A stretch of DNA of 64,000 nucleotides, taken from positions 124,001 through 188,000 of the forward strand of contig NZ_FUKU01000026.1 of assembly GCF_900163865.1 (NCBI RefSeq). Direction: 5' to 3'. Of this stretch, positions 26,608 to 35,672 are shown in pieces. A program made the position numbers and the translations under genes. Below the pieces are notes generated by a model, which saw nothing but the letters and a program-made list of their open reading frames with translations, ran no database searches and had not been told where the DNA came from. This DNA comes from Sphingobacterium sp. JB170 (GTDB taxonomy: Bacteria; Bacteroidota; Bacteroidia; Sphingobacteriales; Sphingobacteriaceae). Position 1 is the stretch's first letter. Every line of letters begins with the position of its first letter.

Positions 26608-27153
26608 AATTTAACTATTAACTATTTTTAACAAACATGAATGTATACATAAATATACACAAATCCATGACAATATTAAGACAATTGGTCGGGATCAGTT
26701 AATTTTTATTTTAGGAAAGACTCCTCTAAAAGTTTAGCATAATTTTCTTAAATTTAGATATTGAGATACAAGAAATGATCAGCTGCCTATTAAATGAAAA
26801 CTGCAAGCTGTTCGTTAACTATTTTGAAATTGCACAGCGGGAGAAACGACGATAACAAACATTACTTACGAAACATAAGAAATTGAACGCGACCTTGTAA
26901 AAGACGACTAATTATTAACGAAGCTTAATAAAAAGGACATTACTTTGTTGCCACTTGAATGTTATGTCGAGCACGTTTACGAACTATCATTAAAATAGAT
27001 GCTAAACAAGCCGTCGATACTAAAAAAATCACGACAGCAAAACGACGGAAATAAGGGGATATTAACAATAATTATTAACAGGAAGCAGCGATACGCAGGC
27101 GCATTCCTCACGCACACCCTCTACGGATAACGCGTGACTCCTGCCTTAAACCT
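26608..27153. other. 546-nt gap between mscL and the response regulator
   Basis: The gap is long for this dense chromosome. I see no plus-strand gene, tRNA or clear promoter with both boxes. A possible 42-codon minus-strand ORF (26940-27068) is listed separately. The rest is A/T-rich with scattered stops on both strands. It may hold the upstream regulatory region of the response regulator gene. Confidence 0.4.
26940..27068 (-). CDS. Possible 42-aa single-span membrane protein (weak)
   Basis: From a TTG at 27068 the frame reads MLISPYFRRFAVVIFLVST, continues through a 20-residue hydrophobic helix and ends IVRKRARHNIQVATK. The arginine pair, helix and second basic block form a plausible small membrane protein. 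Against it: a TTG start, no promoter box upstream and no neighbour to suggest a role. It may equally be chance. Confidence 0.2.
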   Translation of the reverse strand: MLISPYFRRFAVVIFLVSTACLASILMIVRKRARHNIQVATK

Positions 27154-27801
27154 ATGAAAAACATTTTAATTGCGGACGACCACAGCATCGTTAGGCTAGG
27201 AGCCTCTGTTATTATCAAGGAGACATTGCCGACAGCAACAATTTTGCAGGCACAGACCTACGATGAAGTATACGCGACGCTGAATAATTCCCCGATCGAT
27301 CTAATCCTTCTTGACATAAACATGCCTGGGGGGAACAATATCAACGTGATAAAGAAAATACTATCGATTCTGCCATCAATCAAAATTCTCGTATTTTCTT
27401 CCTACGAGGAGAACTTATATGCCCTACGGTATATTGGCGCCGGCGCCGCTGGCTACCTTAATAAAAACACGGCCATGTCAGAATTAAAAAATGCAATACA
27501 AAGTATCGAATCGCGCGGGAAATACATGTCCGACACAGTAAATGAGCTTTATGTACAAAAAATCACCAGTAGCAAAGCTTCATTTAATGAGAATAACCCA
27601 TTATTTCAACTGTCGAATCGCGAGATGGACGTTGCAAAACACCTCATAAAAGGGCTTGGAATTTTGGAAGTTGCAAATCTAATGGGGTTAAGTTCCTCAA
27701 CCGTTAGCACCTATAAAAGTAGAATTTTTGAAAAGCTAAATATAAACAATATCCCGGAGTTAATAGAGATTTACAAGCTTCATACTGGAGACTTCCAATA
27801 G
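27154..27801 (+). CDS. NarL/FixJ-type response regulator (LuxR-family HTH)
   Basis: 215 aa. Receiver domain 1-120: acidic pair D8/D9, phospho-acceptor D54 in LILLDINMPGG, the Ser after IKILVFS, and conserved Lys104 in AGYLNKNTA. C-terminal LuxR-type helix-turn-helix, about 150-210: LSNREMDVAKHLIKGLGILE, then LSSSTVSTYKSRIFEKLNI. No histidine kinase gene is adjacent, so the partner kinase and target genes are unknown. The DNA-binding core is intact, and nothing suggests decay. Confidence 0.9.
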   Translation: MKNILIADDHSIVRLGASVIIKETLPTATILQAQTYDEVYATLNNSPIDLILLDINMPGGNNINVIKKILSILPSIKILVFSSYEENLYALRYIGAGAAGYLNKNTAMSELKNAIQSIESRGKYMSDTVNELYVQKITSSKASFNENNPLFQLSNREMDVAKHLIKGLGILEVANLMGLSSSTVSTYKSRIFEKLNINNIPELIEIYKLHTGDFQ

Positions 27802-27832
27802 CAATATAATTCTATTTTTATTCTTTTTAAAA

Positions 27833-27883
27833 AGTGGGGTGGCTTCCTAGAGACTATTTAAATCTCCAGGAAGCCACCCCACT
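27833..27883. terminator. Strong hairpin between the response regulator and the isomerase-like gene
   Basis: A perfect 16-bp stem (27833-27848 with 27868-27883, core GTGGGGTGGCTTCCT) with a 19-nt loop that can pair further. The genes converge here. A run of Ts follows on the minus strand, so it best fits the minus-strand gene but can stop both. Confidence 0.8.
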
Positions 27884-27925
27884 GTTGAGACCGTTATGCC
27901 CCATATTTTCAAGACTGTAGCTCCG

Positions 27926-29068
27926 TTACAATCGATCAATAGTAATTTCAGGAATATCAGAAACGCTTGGCACTTGAAGATTACCTTGCGATTTAGGGTA
28001 AACGTAACCCTGATTACAATCTATATCCCAAAGCAATGGTGCTAGAAAACCAATGCAGTGTGCAAAACCTTGGTTGGTCGCATGCACATTGCCGGTATCT
28101 TTAGAATTTTTCGCTTCATTCTCGATTTCAAACGGGCCGTTAAACCCACGCTCCTGCAATATCGATACAAAATCATTCCAATCCATATGATCTGTACCTC
28201 CAAAACCAGGTAACATTGCCTCATAGTGATGACGATCCCAATCGTGCTCAGGTATATCAACACCAGCCCGACTAGCAAGTGCTTCACTTACATGCTGCAT
28301 AGGATACATCCCTCCCCATTCCACACGAGCCTTTGTCTTCAAGTTACGCGTCGTCTTTACGTGGATGCGTTTAAGACGATTCATATCCATTTGCGAAATT
28401 ACATCAACAGGATTATTATTTTGCCATATATCGTGCGACGGGTCATAAATTTCGCCGTGTGCCGGACTAGGAATCATAGCATACATTAATTTACGTGCCG
28501 CAAGTACACCAGGCAAGTTATTATAGGTTGATGTATACCGAGCAGAACGCCACCCTTCCATCGGGCAGTTTTCATAGACGATCGTCACACCCAAATCCTC
28601 CGCATATTTTACAATCGGCGTAAAAACACGTTGATACTCTTCTAAATTCTTTTCGAATCCATCGATCTGATTACCCAGATCATGATTATAGCCGACAAAA
28701 GTACCGACTTTAACGTCATTACGATCACCACCTAATAGGTGAGCTATTCGGATCAAGCGGAGCAAATGGTTTTGGTTTGCAACACGCTCTTTTTCCTCGC
28801 CACCGATCATGTTCTCGAATGCACCAAGAGAGAGACCTAATTGAGCCGTATTAAATTTATCTAGCAAAATTTTAGCATCCTCGGTAGAAAAATTCTCGTA
28901 GTCCAAATGTGTGGCCGTATGGTCCGTACGTGTTCCATCTTTGCGAAAAACACATAAATCAATTCCCTGCGCACCTACATTTTTTGAGACTTCAATCAAT
29001 TGATCCAGGGGCAGCTTATCATAAGCAGAACTCATTACCCAAATCGGGTTGTTTAGTTTATTTGACAT
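27926..29068 (-). CDS. Sugar phosphate isomerase/epimerase-family protein (xylose-isomerase-like TIM barrel)
   Basis: 380 aa. The TIM-barrel AP endonuclease-2 fold is suggested by GAQGIDLCVFR, TIVYENCPMEG, YDPSHDIWQNNNPV, RIHVKTT and the terminal metal-site-like FNGPFEIENEA. Glu in YENC, Asp/His in PSHD, His in IHVK and Glu in IENE could form the divalent-metal site. Such proteins isomerise or epimerise sugars or oxidise inositols; the exact substrate cannot be told. It ends in a long tail after LLWDID. Single-gene unit with a strong terminator. Confidence 0.82.
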   Translation of the reverse strand: MSNKLNNPIWVMSSAYDKLPLDQLIEVSKNVGAQGIDLCVFRKDGTRTDHTATHLDYENFSTEDAKILLDKFNTAQLGLSLGAFENMIGGEEKERVANQNHLLRLIRIAHLLGGDRNDVKVGTFVGYNHDLGNQIDGFEKNLEEYQRVFTPIVKYAEDLGVTIVYENCPMEGWRSARYTSTYNNLPGVLAARKLMYAMIPSPAHGEIYDPSHDIWQNNNPVDVISQMDMNRLKRIHVKTTRNLKTKARVEWGGMYPMQHVSEALASRAGVDIPEHDWDRHHYEAMLPGFGGTDHMDWNDFVSILQERGFNGPFEIENEAKNSKDTGNVHATNQGFAHCIGFLAPLLWDIDCNQGYVYPKSQGNLQVPSVSDIPEITIDRL

Positions 29069-29098
29069 TCCAAGTTTTAAATTAAATTATTCGTTAAA

Positions 29099-29124
29099 CA
29101 AAAAAAGGACAGCATCGCCGTCCT
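29099..29124 (-). terminator. Terminator of the dcw cluster after ftsZ
   Basis: Minus strand AGGACGGC pairs with GCTGTCCT (one G-U, 3-nt loop) and is followed by seven Ts. It starts 22 nt after the ftsZ stop. Confidence 0.8.
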
Positions 29125-29145
29125 CCTTTTATAATAGGGTAATTA

Positions 29146-30849
29146 TTAATCTACATTGTCATGTAAAAACGAGTTATTAGGACGAATTTCTGTTTCACCA
29201 TCATCAAAGGACAACGTAAAACGAGATACCTGAGACTGTGATGAATGAGGAACCTCATCTAGCGGCTTTTGTCTTCTTTTATAAGCAGGTTCCGTTTCTA
29301 GCTCCTGCAAACCATTGCTCGATTTCAATTTCATACTCAACTCTTTTAAGCGTAAAATACGCTCCTTAGTTTTCATTAGTTGATCTTCGAAATCTATTTC
29401 TTTATTATCTTGTTCAATCGATGCCGAAGCGGCCGATTCTGACTGCATTTTTTCAAGTGGCGCACTTTCCTCTTTCGTCCCTTCGTCTTTCGCATTATAA
29501 TTATCAAACACAGACGGCAGTTTAAACTCAAATACCGATGGCGAAGTCTTTAATTCGTACCCTTGCGTATCGTCTTCCTTTTCCGAAACATCCTCTGGGT
29601 CATCGAAACTTAATGTATGACGTATTATTTGAGGCTCCTCTTGCGGCTTTGTAACCGCCGAGTTAATAGGCTTTGGCGAGGTAAACAAATCTGCCGATGG
29701 CGCAGGCTTAGGAGTCGGAGTCGAAACAACTGTATCTTGCACGGGCTTAATGAAAGGCTGAGTAGGATCAGTAGGCTCGGTAGAAAACTGATTTTGAACA
29801 ACAGGCTTTACAAATTGATTAGCCGTAGGCTCTGGTGTTAGCGGCAATGCAATTTTTTCTTTTTCCTTTTCTTTCACACGCTGCTCCGCAGTCTGAAAAC
29901 CGGTGGCAATAATTGTTACGGATAATTCATCTTCGAAATTCTCATCGATACAATTACCCCAAATCAAGTCAGCTGACAAGCCAGCTTTCTCCTGAATGTA
30001 ATCCGTAACGATTGCAACCTCGTCCATCGTTACTTCTTTGGTACCCGATGTTATGTTCAATAATATATAGCGAGCACCTTCGATCTCATTATCTTTCAAT
30101 AAAGGCGAAGCAAGTGCACCTGTCACCGCTTCAATGGCTCGGTTTTCACCTTTAGACACCGCATTACCCATTATTGCTACACCACTATCATTCATCACGG
30201 TTCGAACGTCTTTAAAGTCAACGTTTACATAACCAGGAATCGTGATAATTTCGGCAATACCTTTTGCTGCTGTCGTTAATATATCATCTGCTTTAGCAAA
30301 TGCAGCAGTCATTGTTAAGTTGCCAAAGATCTCTCGTAAACGATCGTTAGAGATTACTAAATACGAATCCACATATTTCCGTAATTCTTCTAATCCTTCT
30401 TCGGCCTGGGAACGACGACGTTTACCTTCGAATGTAAAAGGGGTAGTTATGATTGCAACGGTTAAAATGCCAAGTTCTTTTGCTGCTTTAGCTAATACGG
30501 GACTCGCACCAGTTCCAGTACCGCCACCCATTCCTGCAGTGATAAAAAGCATTTTTGTATTGGTACCTAACATACGTTTGATATCCTCAATACTTTCAAT
30601 CGCGGAATTTTCACCGACATCCGGATCGGCACCTGCGCCCATTCCTTCAGTCAAACTTGTTCCCAATTGCACCTTATTAGGAATTGGACTAAGCTCTAAC
30701 GCCTGCGCATCGGTATTGCAAACGATAAAATCAACCCCACTTATTCCTTGCAAGTACATGTGATTAACGGCATTTCCGCCGCCTCCACCAACCCCAATAA
30801 CCTTAATTATTGATGATTGTTCCTTTAACATTTCAAATTGCATCGACAT
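29146..30849 (-). CDS. ftsZ: Cell division protein FtsZ
   Basis: 567 aa. The tubulin-like GTPase (about 12-320) has VIGVGGGGGNAVNHM, the signature GGGTGTGASP near 108-117 and the T7 loop VNVDFKDVRTVMND. A linker of about 200 residues, rich in Pro, Thr and Glu, follows and is much longer than in E. coli (383 aa in all). A coiled stretch, KERILRLKELSMKL, and the block ETEPAYKRR precede the tail NSFLHDNVD, the Bacteroidota-type end. The sequence TLSFDD occurs twice, at 412-417 and 545-550. FtsZ forms the division ring; FtsA, next gene upstream, ties it to the membrane. Last gene of the cluster. Confidence 0.97.
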   Translation of the reverse strand: MSMQFEMLKEQSSIIKVIGVGGGGGNAVNHMYLQGISGVDFIVCNTDAQALELSPIPNKVQLGTSLTEGMGAGADPDVGENSAIESIEDIKRMLGTNTKMLFITAGMGGGTGTGASPVLAKAAKELGILTVAIITTPFTFEGKRRRSQAEEGLEELRKYVDSYLVISNDRLREIFGNLTMTAAFAKADDILTTAAKGIAEIITIPGYVNVDFKDVRTVMNDSGVAIMGNAVSKGENRAIEAVTGALASPLLKDNEIEGARYILLNITSGTKEVTMDEVAIVTDYIQEKAGLSADLIWGNCIDENFEDELSVTIIATGFQTAEQRVKEKEKEKIALPLTPEPTANQFVKPVVQNQFSTEPTDPTQPFIKPVQDTVVSTPTPKPAPSADLFTSPKPINSAVTKPQEEPQIIRHTLSFDDPEDVSEKEDDTQGYELKTSPSVFEFKLPSVFDNYNAKDEGTKEESAPLEKMQSESAASASIEQDNKEIDFEDQLMKTKERILRLKELSMKLKSSNGLQELETEPAYKRRQKPLDEVPHSSQSQVSRFTLSFDDGETEIRPNNSFLHDNVD

Positions 30850-30941
30850 AAATTTACCCTATTTAACTCTTGTTAAACCATTTAGAAAACCAAAAACAGA
30901 TTCAACAATACAATGTAATAATACCAAAATCTTCACAACAG

Positions 30942-30987
30942 TTTTCCACAATTGTTAATTTGTGGAAAAATTATCCGTTGTGGAAAA
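30942..30987. promoter_or_regulatory. Three DnaA-box-like sites (or an RNA hairpin) between ftsA and ftsZ
   Basis: TTTTCCACA occurs on the plus strand at 30942-30950, and its complement TGTGGAAAA at 30961-30969 and 30979-30987. TTTTCCACA fits the DnaA-box consensus TTWTNCACA. The inverted pair can also form a hairpin in the mRNA between ftsA and ftsZ, so DNA-binding and RNA-level roles are both possible. Confidence 0.45.
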
Positions 30988-32352
30988 CTACTTCTTTCCA
31001 ATAAAGGTGTCGTCGTCAATTCCCGCGTCATCTTTAATAAAATCCGAGAGAATCTTTGTAAACCAGCTTTCCTTTTTCCGCTTCTCCTCCGCAATCTCTG
31101 TAACCTTCTCTTTTGGCGCTGATTTAGAGACCACTTCCTGATGGGTTGCATCATCTTCTTCAATATTCTGCACCCCTTTTATCAATAAACCAATCGAGGT
31201 GGCGTACATCGGGCTCTTTAATTCTTCTAAGGCTTGTTTGTTCAGCATTTCGGTTTTAGCCAAAAACTCATTTGGATAACCGATTCTACACCCAATGCCC
31301 GTAATGTACTCCACCAACTGGACCAAATGTCTCAACTGAGCACCTCCACCAGTGATAACGATACCAGCAATAAGTTTATCTTCGTAGCCTGAAGACTTAA
31401 TTTCGTAATATACGTGCTCGATAATCTCTTCCATCCGAGCTTGGATAATATAGGCCAAGTTTTTTACGGATATTTCTTTCGCCTCGCGTCCTCGAATACC
31501 CGGCACACAGATAACTTCGTTATCTTTATTCTCATCGGCTAAAGCAGAACCATAACGAACCTTTAATTGTTCAGCCTGATTACGCAAAACGGAACAACCT
31601 TGTTTAATATCTTCCGTTACTATATTCCCGCCCAATGGAATCACCGCCGTGTGACGAATAATTCCTTCATGGAAGATAGCGAGGTCCGTAGTCCCCCCCC
31701 CAATATCAACTAAAACAACACCAGCAGTTTTTTCCTCTTCATCTAACACAGCTTCAGATGATGCAAGAGGTTCAAGCACTAACGATGACACTTCTAAATC
31801 CGAATTATCAACGCAACGCTTGATATTACGAATGTCGGTCACCCGACCAGAAATAATATGAAAATTAGCCTCTACACGCCTACCAGCCATACCAATCGGT
31901 TCTTTAATTCCAGGCTCGTTATCAATTGTAAATTCCTGCGGAAGAACGTGAATAATCTCCTCACCCGGAGGAAGCACCAACTTGTACATGTCCGAAATCA
32001 ATTGTTCGACATCCATGCGTCCGACTTCGTCATAATCTCGTTTAGTTAAGATACCTCGGTGTTGAATACTTTTTATATGTTGACCAGCAATCCCCACGCT
32101 AACAACTTTAATGTCGACATTAGATTGAGATTCAGCTATCGACACTGCTTCTCTAATACTGCCCACTGTTTTTTGGATGTTGGCCACTACGCCACGGTTC
32201 ACCCCCGAAGATTCTGCTTTCCCCACACCCAACAATTCGATCTTATTCGTACCACTACGACGACCAACGGTTACACAAATTTTTGTTGTACCGATATCCA
32301 ATCCTACGATAATTGGATTTTCTCTCTCGTTTTCTGCTAATCTTGGTTTCAT
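30988..32352 (-). CDS. ftsA: Cell division protein FtsA
   Basis: 454 aa actin-like ATPase. PIIVGLDIGTTKICVTVGR is phosphate-1, VVLVDIGGGTTDLA is phosphate-2, and AGIVITGGGAQLRHL is the adenosine motif. The 1C domain sits between them. The Lys-rich tail EEKRKKESWFTKILSDF is a membrane-targeting amphipathic helix. It tethers FtsZ to the membrane and recruits later division proteins. A run of nine G residues encodes the triple glycine of phosphate-2. It is separated from ftsZ by 138 nt containing DnaA-box-like repeats. Confidence 0.96.
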   Translation of the reverse strand: MKPRLAENERENPIIVGLDIGTTKICVTVGRRSGTNKIELLGVGKAESSGVNRGVVANIQKTVGSIREAVSIAESQSNVDIKVVSVGIAGQHIKSIQHRGILTKRDYDEVGRMDVEQLISDMYKLVLPPGEEIIHVLPQEFTIDNEPGIKEPIGMAGRRVEANFHIISGRVTDIRNIKRCVDNSDLEVSSLVLEPLASSEAVLDEEEKTAGVVLVDIGGGTTDLAIFHEGIIRHTAVIPLGGNIVTEDIKQGCSVLRNQAEQLKVRYGSALADENKDNEVICVPGIRGREAKEISVKNLAYIIQARMEEIIEHVYYEIKSSGYEDKLIAGIVITGGGAQLRHLVQLVEYITGIGCRIGYPNEFLAKTEMLNKQALEELKSPMYATSIGLLIKGVQNIEEDDATHQEVVSKSAPKEKVTEIAEEKRKKESWFTKILSDFIKDDAGIDDDTFIGKK

Positions 32353-32389
32353 ATGCTGTGTATTTTGTTGCTGTTATTATTTCTGTTTT

Positions 32390-33223
32390 CTAGTTCATTT
32401 TTAATTTCATTTGCAAACTATCCAGTACCCAACTGCCTTTACGTTCACAAATTATCTGATCATCGAATTTTACATTTACCGTTTTGTAGGCATCTGAACC
32501 AACTTTTGGTAAAATCTTCGTATAAAAGATGGACAGACGATCAAGCTTTCCATCTAAATTATCCGCATCTCCTAAAAGAAGCTGTTGGGTGCCAACCCGC
32601 GGTATTATTTCTATATCTTTTTGCTCGTTCACAAAAAGTTGAACGATTTGATTGCTCCAAAGGGGATCATTCTTAACATGCTTTACAATCGACAATAGAT
32701 CTTTTACAAGCTGTGTTTGAATAGTATCCAACGCGGTCTTATAACCCTCCGTTATATTTCCATTTGCCACCAAAACGTGTGGAACATATTTTAATGTTAC
32801 AGGAACCTTTGCGCCGTCAGTATCGACATAATATTCCTGTCCGACATTGTTTACTATACGCAATATCACTTCTCGTTGTGTGACTGCAATCTGTAGAACG
32901 CCGTCCATGTCTGCATGTACCTCCGCAGTAGCAACATAAGGCAGTTTCAACAATGCCTTTTCAATTTGCTCGGATGGCAGTGTTGCGAGTTCCGTTCCAA
33001 CAATTCTACCAAACTCTTTGTTGACCAAATCAGAAATATCATGCTGATCAATAAATGTTTCTTTACCTTCAACCATCACTTTCATCGAAGTGCAGATTTG
33101 AACAGTATCTTTCGTCTTAACCAAACTCATTAGCATACCAATACCGAACAGACCAATAGCTGCTAAAAAGAAATAGCCTACAATGCGCCACGGTATGTTA
33201 TGAACAAATTTAAGCATGTTCAA
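32390..33223 (-). CDS. ftsQ: Cell division protein FtsQ/DivIB
   Basis: 277 aa. A short cytoplasmic start, one transmembrane helix (about 14-34), then a POTRA-like domain with ALLKLPYVATAEVHADMDG and VLQIAVTQREVI, and the beta domain. FtsQ links FtsL/FtsB to the rest of the divisome in the periplasm. Its start overlaps the end of murC by 14 nt, which suggests coupled translation. A start two codons later (33217) is also possible. Confidence 0.92.
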   Translation of the reverse strand: MNMLKFVHNIPWRIVGYFFLAAIGLFGIGMLMSLVKTKDTVQICTSMKVMVEGKETFIDQHDISDLVNKEFGRIVGTELATLPSEQIEKALLKLPYVATAEVHADMDGVLQIAVTQREVILRIVNNVGQEYYVDTDGAKVPVTLKYVPHVLVANGNITEGYKTALDTIQTQLVKDLLSIVKHVKNDPLWSNQIVQLFVNEQKDIEIIPRVGTQQLLLGDADNLDGKLDRLSIFYTKILPKVGSDAYKTVNVKFDDQIICERKGSWVLDSLQMKLKMN

Positions 33224-34568
33224 TAATCTCCTTTAATGGTTTAACCAATTTATCAATATCTCCGGCCCCCATTGTGACGATCAATGCTGGTTTTTCCTGT
33301 TTCGCATATTCCAAAACTTGTTCGGGCGTTACAAGACGTTTATTTTCCAGTTCTACTTTATCGAATAACCATCTAGCATTTACGCCTTCTATCGGGATTT
33401 CTCGTGCGGGATAAATATCCATTAACAACAGAACGTCTGCGCTACTTAAAGCTTGGGCGAATCCATCCACAAAATCTCGGGTTCTGCTGAACAGATGTGG
33501 CTGAAACACAACAGTTAGTTCCCGATTTGGGTATAATTTTCTAACCGAAGCTAAAAAAGCTTTTAATTCTTCGGGATGATGTGCGTAATCATCAATATAA
33601 ATCGAGCGCTCATTGCGTGCAACATATTCAAAACGTCTTTTCGCACCTCGGAACGAGGACAGAGCTTGTTTTATTTTCTCGACCGATATTCCTAATTCCA
33701 AGGCAACGACAATTGCGGCTACGGCATTTTCCACATTGTGAATACCAGCTATCCCCAAATGGATATTTAATATAGTATCGTCTTTTCCATAAAAATCAAA
33801 ATGAAAAGCATCGTTTTCAATTCGAATATTTGCGGCATATGCATCGGCCTTGTCCTCTAAGGCATAACGGACAGAACCTTCAAATGGGAGTCCCTTTTTG
33901 ACGATCTTCGTACCATTCTCGACAACACGCGCTAAAAACAGCTCGAAAGATTCCAATAAATGTTTCTCATCACCATAGATATCCAAATGATCGGCATCGC
34001 TCGAGGTAACTATTGCTATGTTCGGATGTAATGTCAGGAATGAACGATCATATTCATCGGCTTCCACTACTACAACATTATTTTCTCCATACAACACATT
34101 CGTGTTATAATTCGAACTTATGCCACCCAAAAAAGCCGAACAGTCGTAACCTGAATCTTTCAGTACATGAGCAATCATCGTTGAGGTTGTTGTCTTCCCA
34201 TGCGTTCCAGCTACGGCAATAGTAAACCTACTTGCACTGATAATCCCTAGCACTTCGGACCGCTTATAAAGACGAACGCCACTGTCTAGTAAAGCCCTCT
34301 TTATGGATAGATCTTGTGGCACAGCAGGCGTGAAAATCACTAAATTTTCCTTCGACGGCTCATTAAACGAATCGGGCACTAACGAAGTATCGTCCTGATA
34401 AATAACACGGATACCCTCTGCTACCAGCGCTTTGGTTAATTCGGTCTCGGTTCTATCGTACCCTTCAACCTCACACCCTAGGTGATGGAAGTAACGAGCA
34501 AGCCCACTCATTCCTATCCCTCCAATTCCTAGAAGGTAAACACGTTTAATATGGTCGATATTCATCAT
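33210..34568 (-). CDS. murC: UDP-N-acetylmuramate--L-alanine ligase
   Basis: 452 aa. Rossmann start YLLGIGGIGMSGLARYFHHL binds the UDP-sugar; the Mur ligase P-loop is AVAGTHGKTTTSTM; then VVEADEYDRSF and the C-terminal IDDYAHHPEELKA. It adds L-Ala to UDP-MurNAc, the first step of the stem peptide. The ATG follows the murG stop with no gap, so translation is very likely coupled. Confidence 0.97.
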   Translation of the reverse strand: MMNIDHIKRVYLLGIGGIGMSGLARYFHHLGCEVEGYDRTETELTKALVAEGIRVIYQDDTSLVPDSFNEPSKENLVIFTPAVPQDLSIKRALLDSGVRLYKRSEVLGIISASRFTIAVAGTHGKTTTSTMIAHVLKDSGYDCSAFLGGISSNYNTNVLYGENNVVVVEADEYDRSFLTLHPNIAIVTSSDADHLDIYGDEKHLLESFELFLARVVENGTKIVKKGLPFEGSVRYALEDKADAYAANIRIENDAFHFDFYGKDDTILNIHLGIAGIHNVENAVAAIVVALELGISVEKIKQALSSFRGAKRRFEYVARNERSIYIDDYAHHPEELKAFLASVRKLYPNRELTVVFQPHLFSRTRDFVDGFAQALSSADVLLLMDIYPAREIPIEGVNARWLFDKVELENKRLVTPEQVLEYAKQEKPALIVTMGAGDIDKLVKPLKEIIEHA

Positions 34569-35672
34569 TTATCTTATTAATTTCAACACTTCATTTGCTA
34601 TATTGACGTCAGCATCGAGCTTCGCCATCTTATTTATTTCCCGGCCCAAAGACGCACATTGTTCAGGGTGATCGAGTAGATTAAGAACAGTCGTCATCAA
34701 TATATCGGTCGCTTCACGGTCTTTAATCATCACGGCGGCGCCTTTACGTACTAAAGCATCAGCATTCTTGGTTTGATGGTCCTCGGCAACATTTGGAGAT
34801 GGTACGAGCACTACTGGCTTACCAACAACACATAATTCAGAAATAGTCCCTGCTCCCGCCCGTGATATTACAATATCTGCAGCCGCATAAGCATAATCCA
34901 TCCGTTGTAAAAACGGCATCAATTTCACATTTTCAGAAAGCTCACCTTCGAGATCTGCTTGCAATGAATCCACATAATAACTACCACATTGCCAAATCAC
35001 CTGGATATCTGCCTCTTGAAGCTTTCCCAGCGCCTGGCGAACGCATGTATTTAAGGTATTTGCCCCTAAACTTCCCCCGGTAACCAAAATCGTTTTCTTT
35101 GTCGTCTTTATCCCAAAATGCAGGTGTGCCTCCTCACGTTTACCATGAATTTCGACGGATGCACGACGAACAGGATTGCCGGTGAGCAGCAGTTTATCTG
35201 TAGGAAAAAATCTTTCCATCTGCTCATACGCAACACAGATTTTCTTTGCTTTTCCGCCGAGCCTCTTGTTGGTGACGCCCGCATAAGAATTCTGTTCTTG
35301 TATTAGCGTCGGTATACCCATCATGTTAGCGGCCATCAATAGCGGCCCCGATGCAAAACCACCCACACCAACGGCAACTTCTGCCTTAAACTCTTTAATT
35401 ATTCGCCGCGAGGTCCACAAACTTGAAATTAACTTAAAGGGTAACAAAAGATTTTTAAACAGCGACTGTCGATTGATCCCTTGAATATCCAATCCCTTAA
35501 TTTGATAACCAGCTGCGGGTACCTTTTCCATCTCCATACGACCATGTGCACCCACGAAGAGAATCTCAACAGTTGGGTCGATAGCACGCAAAGCATTCGC
35601 TATTGCGATCGCTGGGAAGATATGTCCTCCGGTTCCCCCACCACTTATAATTATCTTATGAGCCATCATCAT
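34569..35672 (-). CDS. murG: UDP-GlcNAc transferase MurG
   Basis: 367 aa GT-B glycosyltransferase. ISGGGTGGHIFPAIAIA binds the lipid carrier side; VGVGGFASGPLLMAA, LVTGGSLGANTLN and ISRAGAGTISEL lie in order; the last binds UDP-GlcNAc. It makes lipid II from lipid I on the inner face of the membrane. The first ATG overlaps the ftsW stop (TAATG); two more ATGs follow directly, so the exact start may be 35672, 35669 or 35666. Confidence 0.96.
   Translation of the reverse strand: MMMAHKIIISGGGTGGHIFPAIAIANALRAIDPTVEILFVGAHGRMEMEKVPAAGYQIKGLDIQGINRQSLFKNLLLPFKLISSLWTSRRIIKEFKAEVAVGVGGFASGPLLMAANMMGIPTLIQEQNSYAGVTNKRLGGKAKKICVAYEQMERFFPTDKLLLTGNPVRRASVEIHGKREEAHLHFGIKTTKKTILVTGGSLGANTLNTCVRQALGKLQEADIQVIWQCGSYYVDSLQADLEGELSENVKLMPFLQRMDYAYAAADIVISRAGAGTISELCVVGKPVVLVPSPNVAEDHQTKNADALVRKGAAVMIKDREATDILMTTVLNLLDHPEQCASLGREINKMAKLDADVNIANEVLKLIR

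Noticed and set aside
30242..30763. 173-codon plus-strand frame inside ftsZ
   Set aside because: A shadow of the highly conserved ftsZ coding strand; no independent signal.
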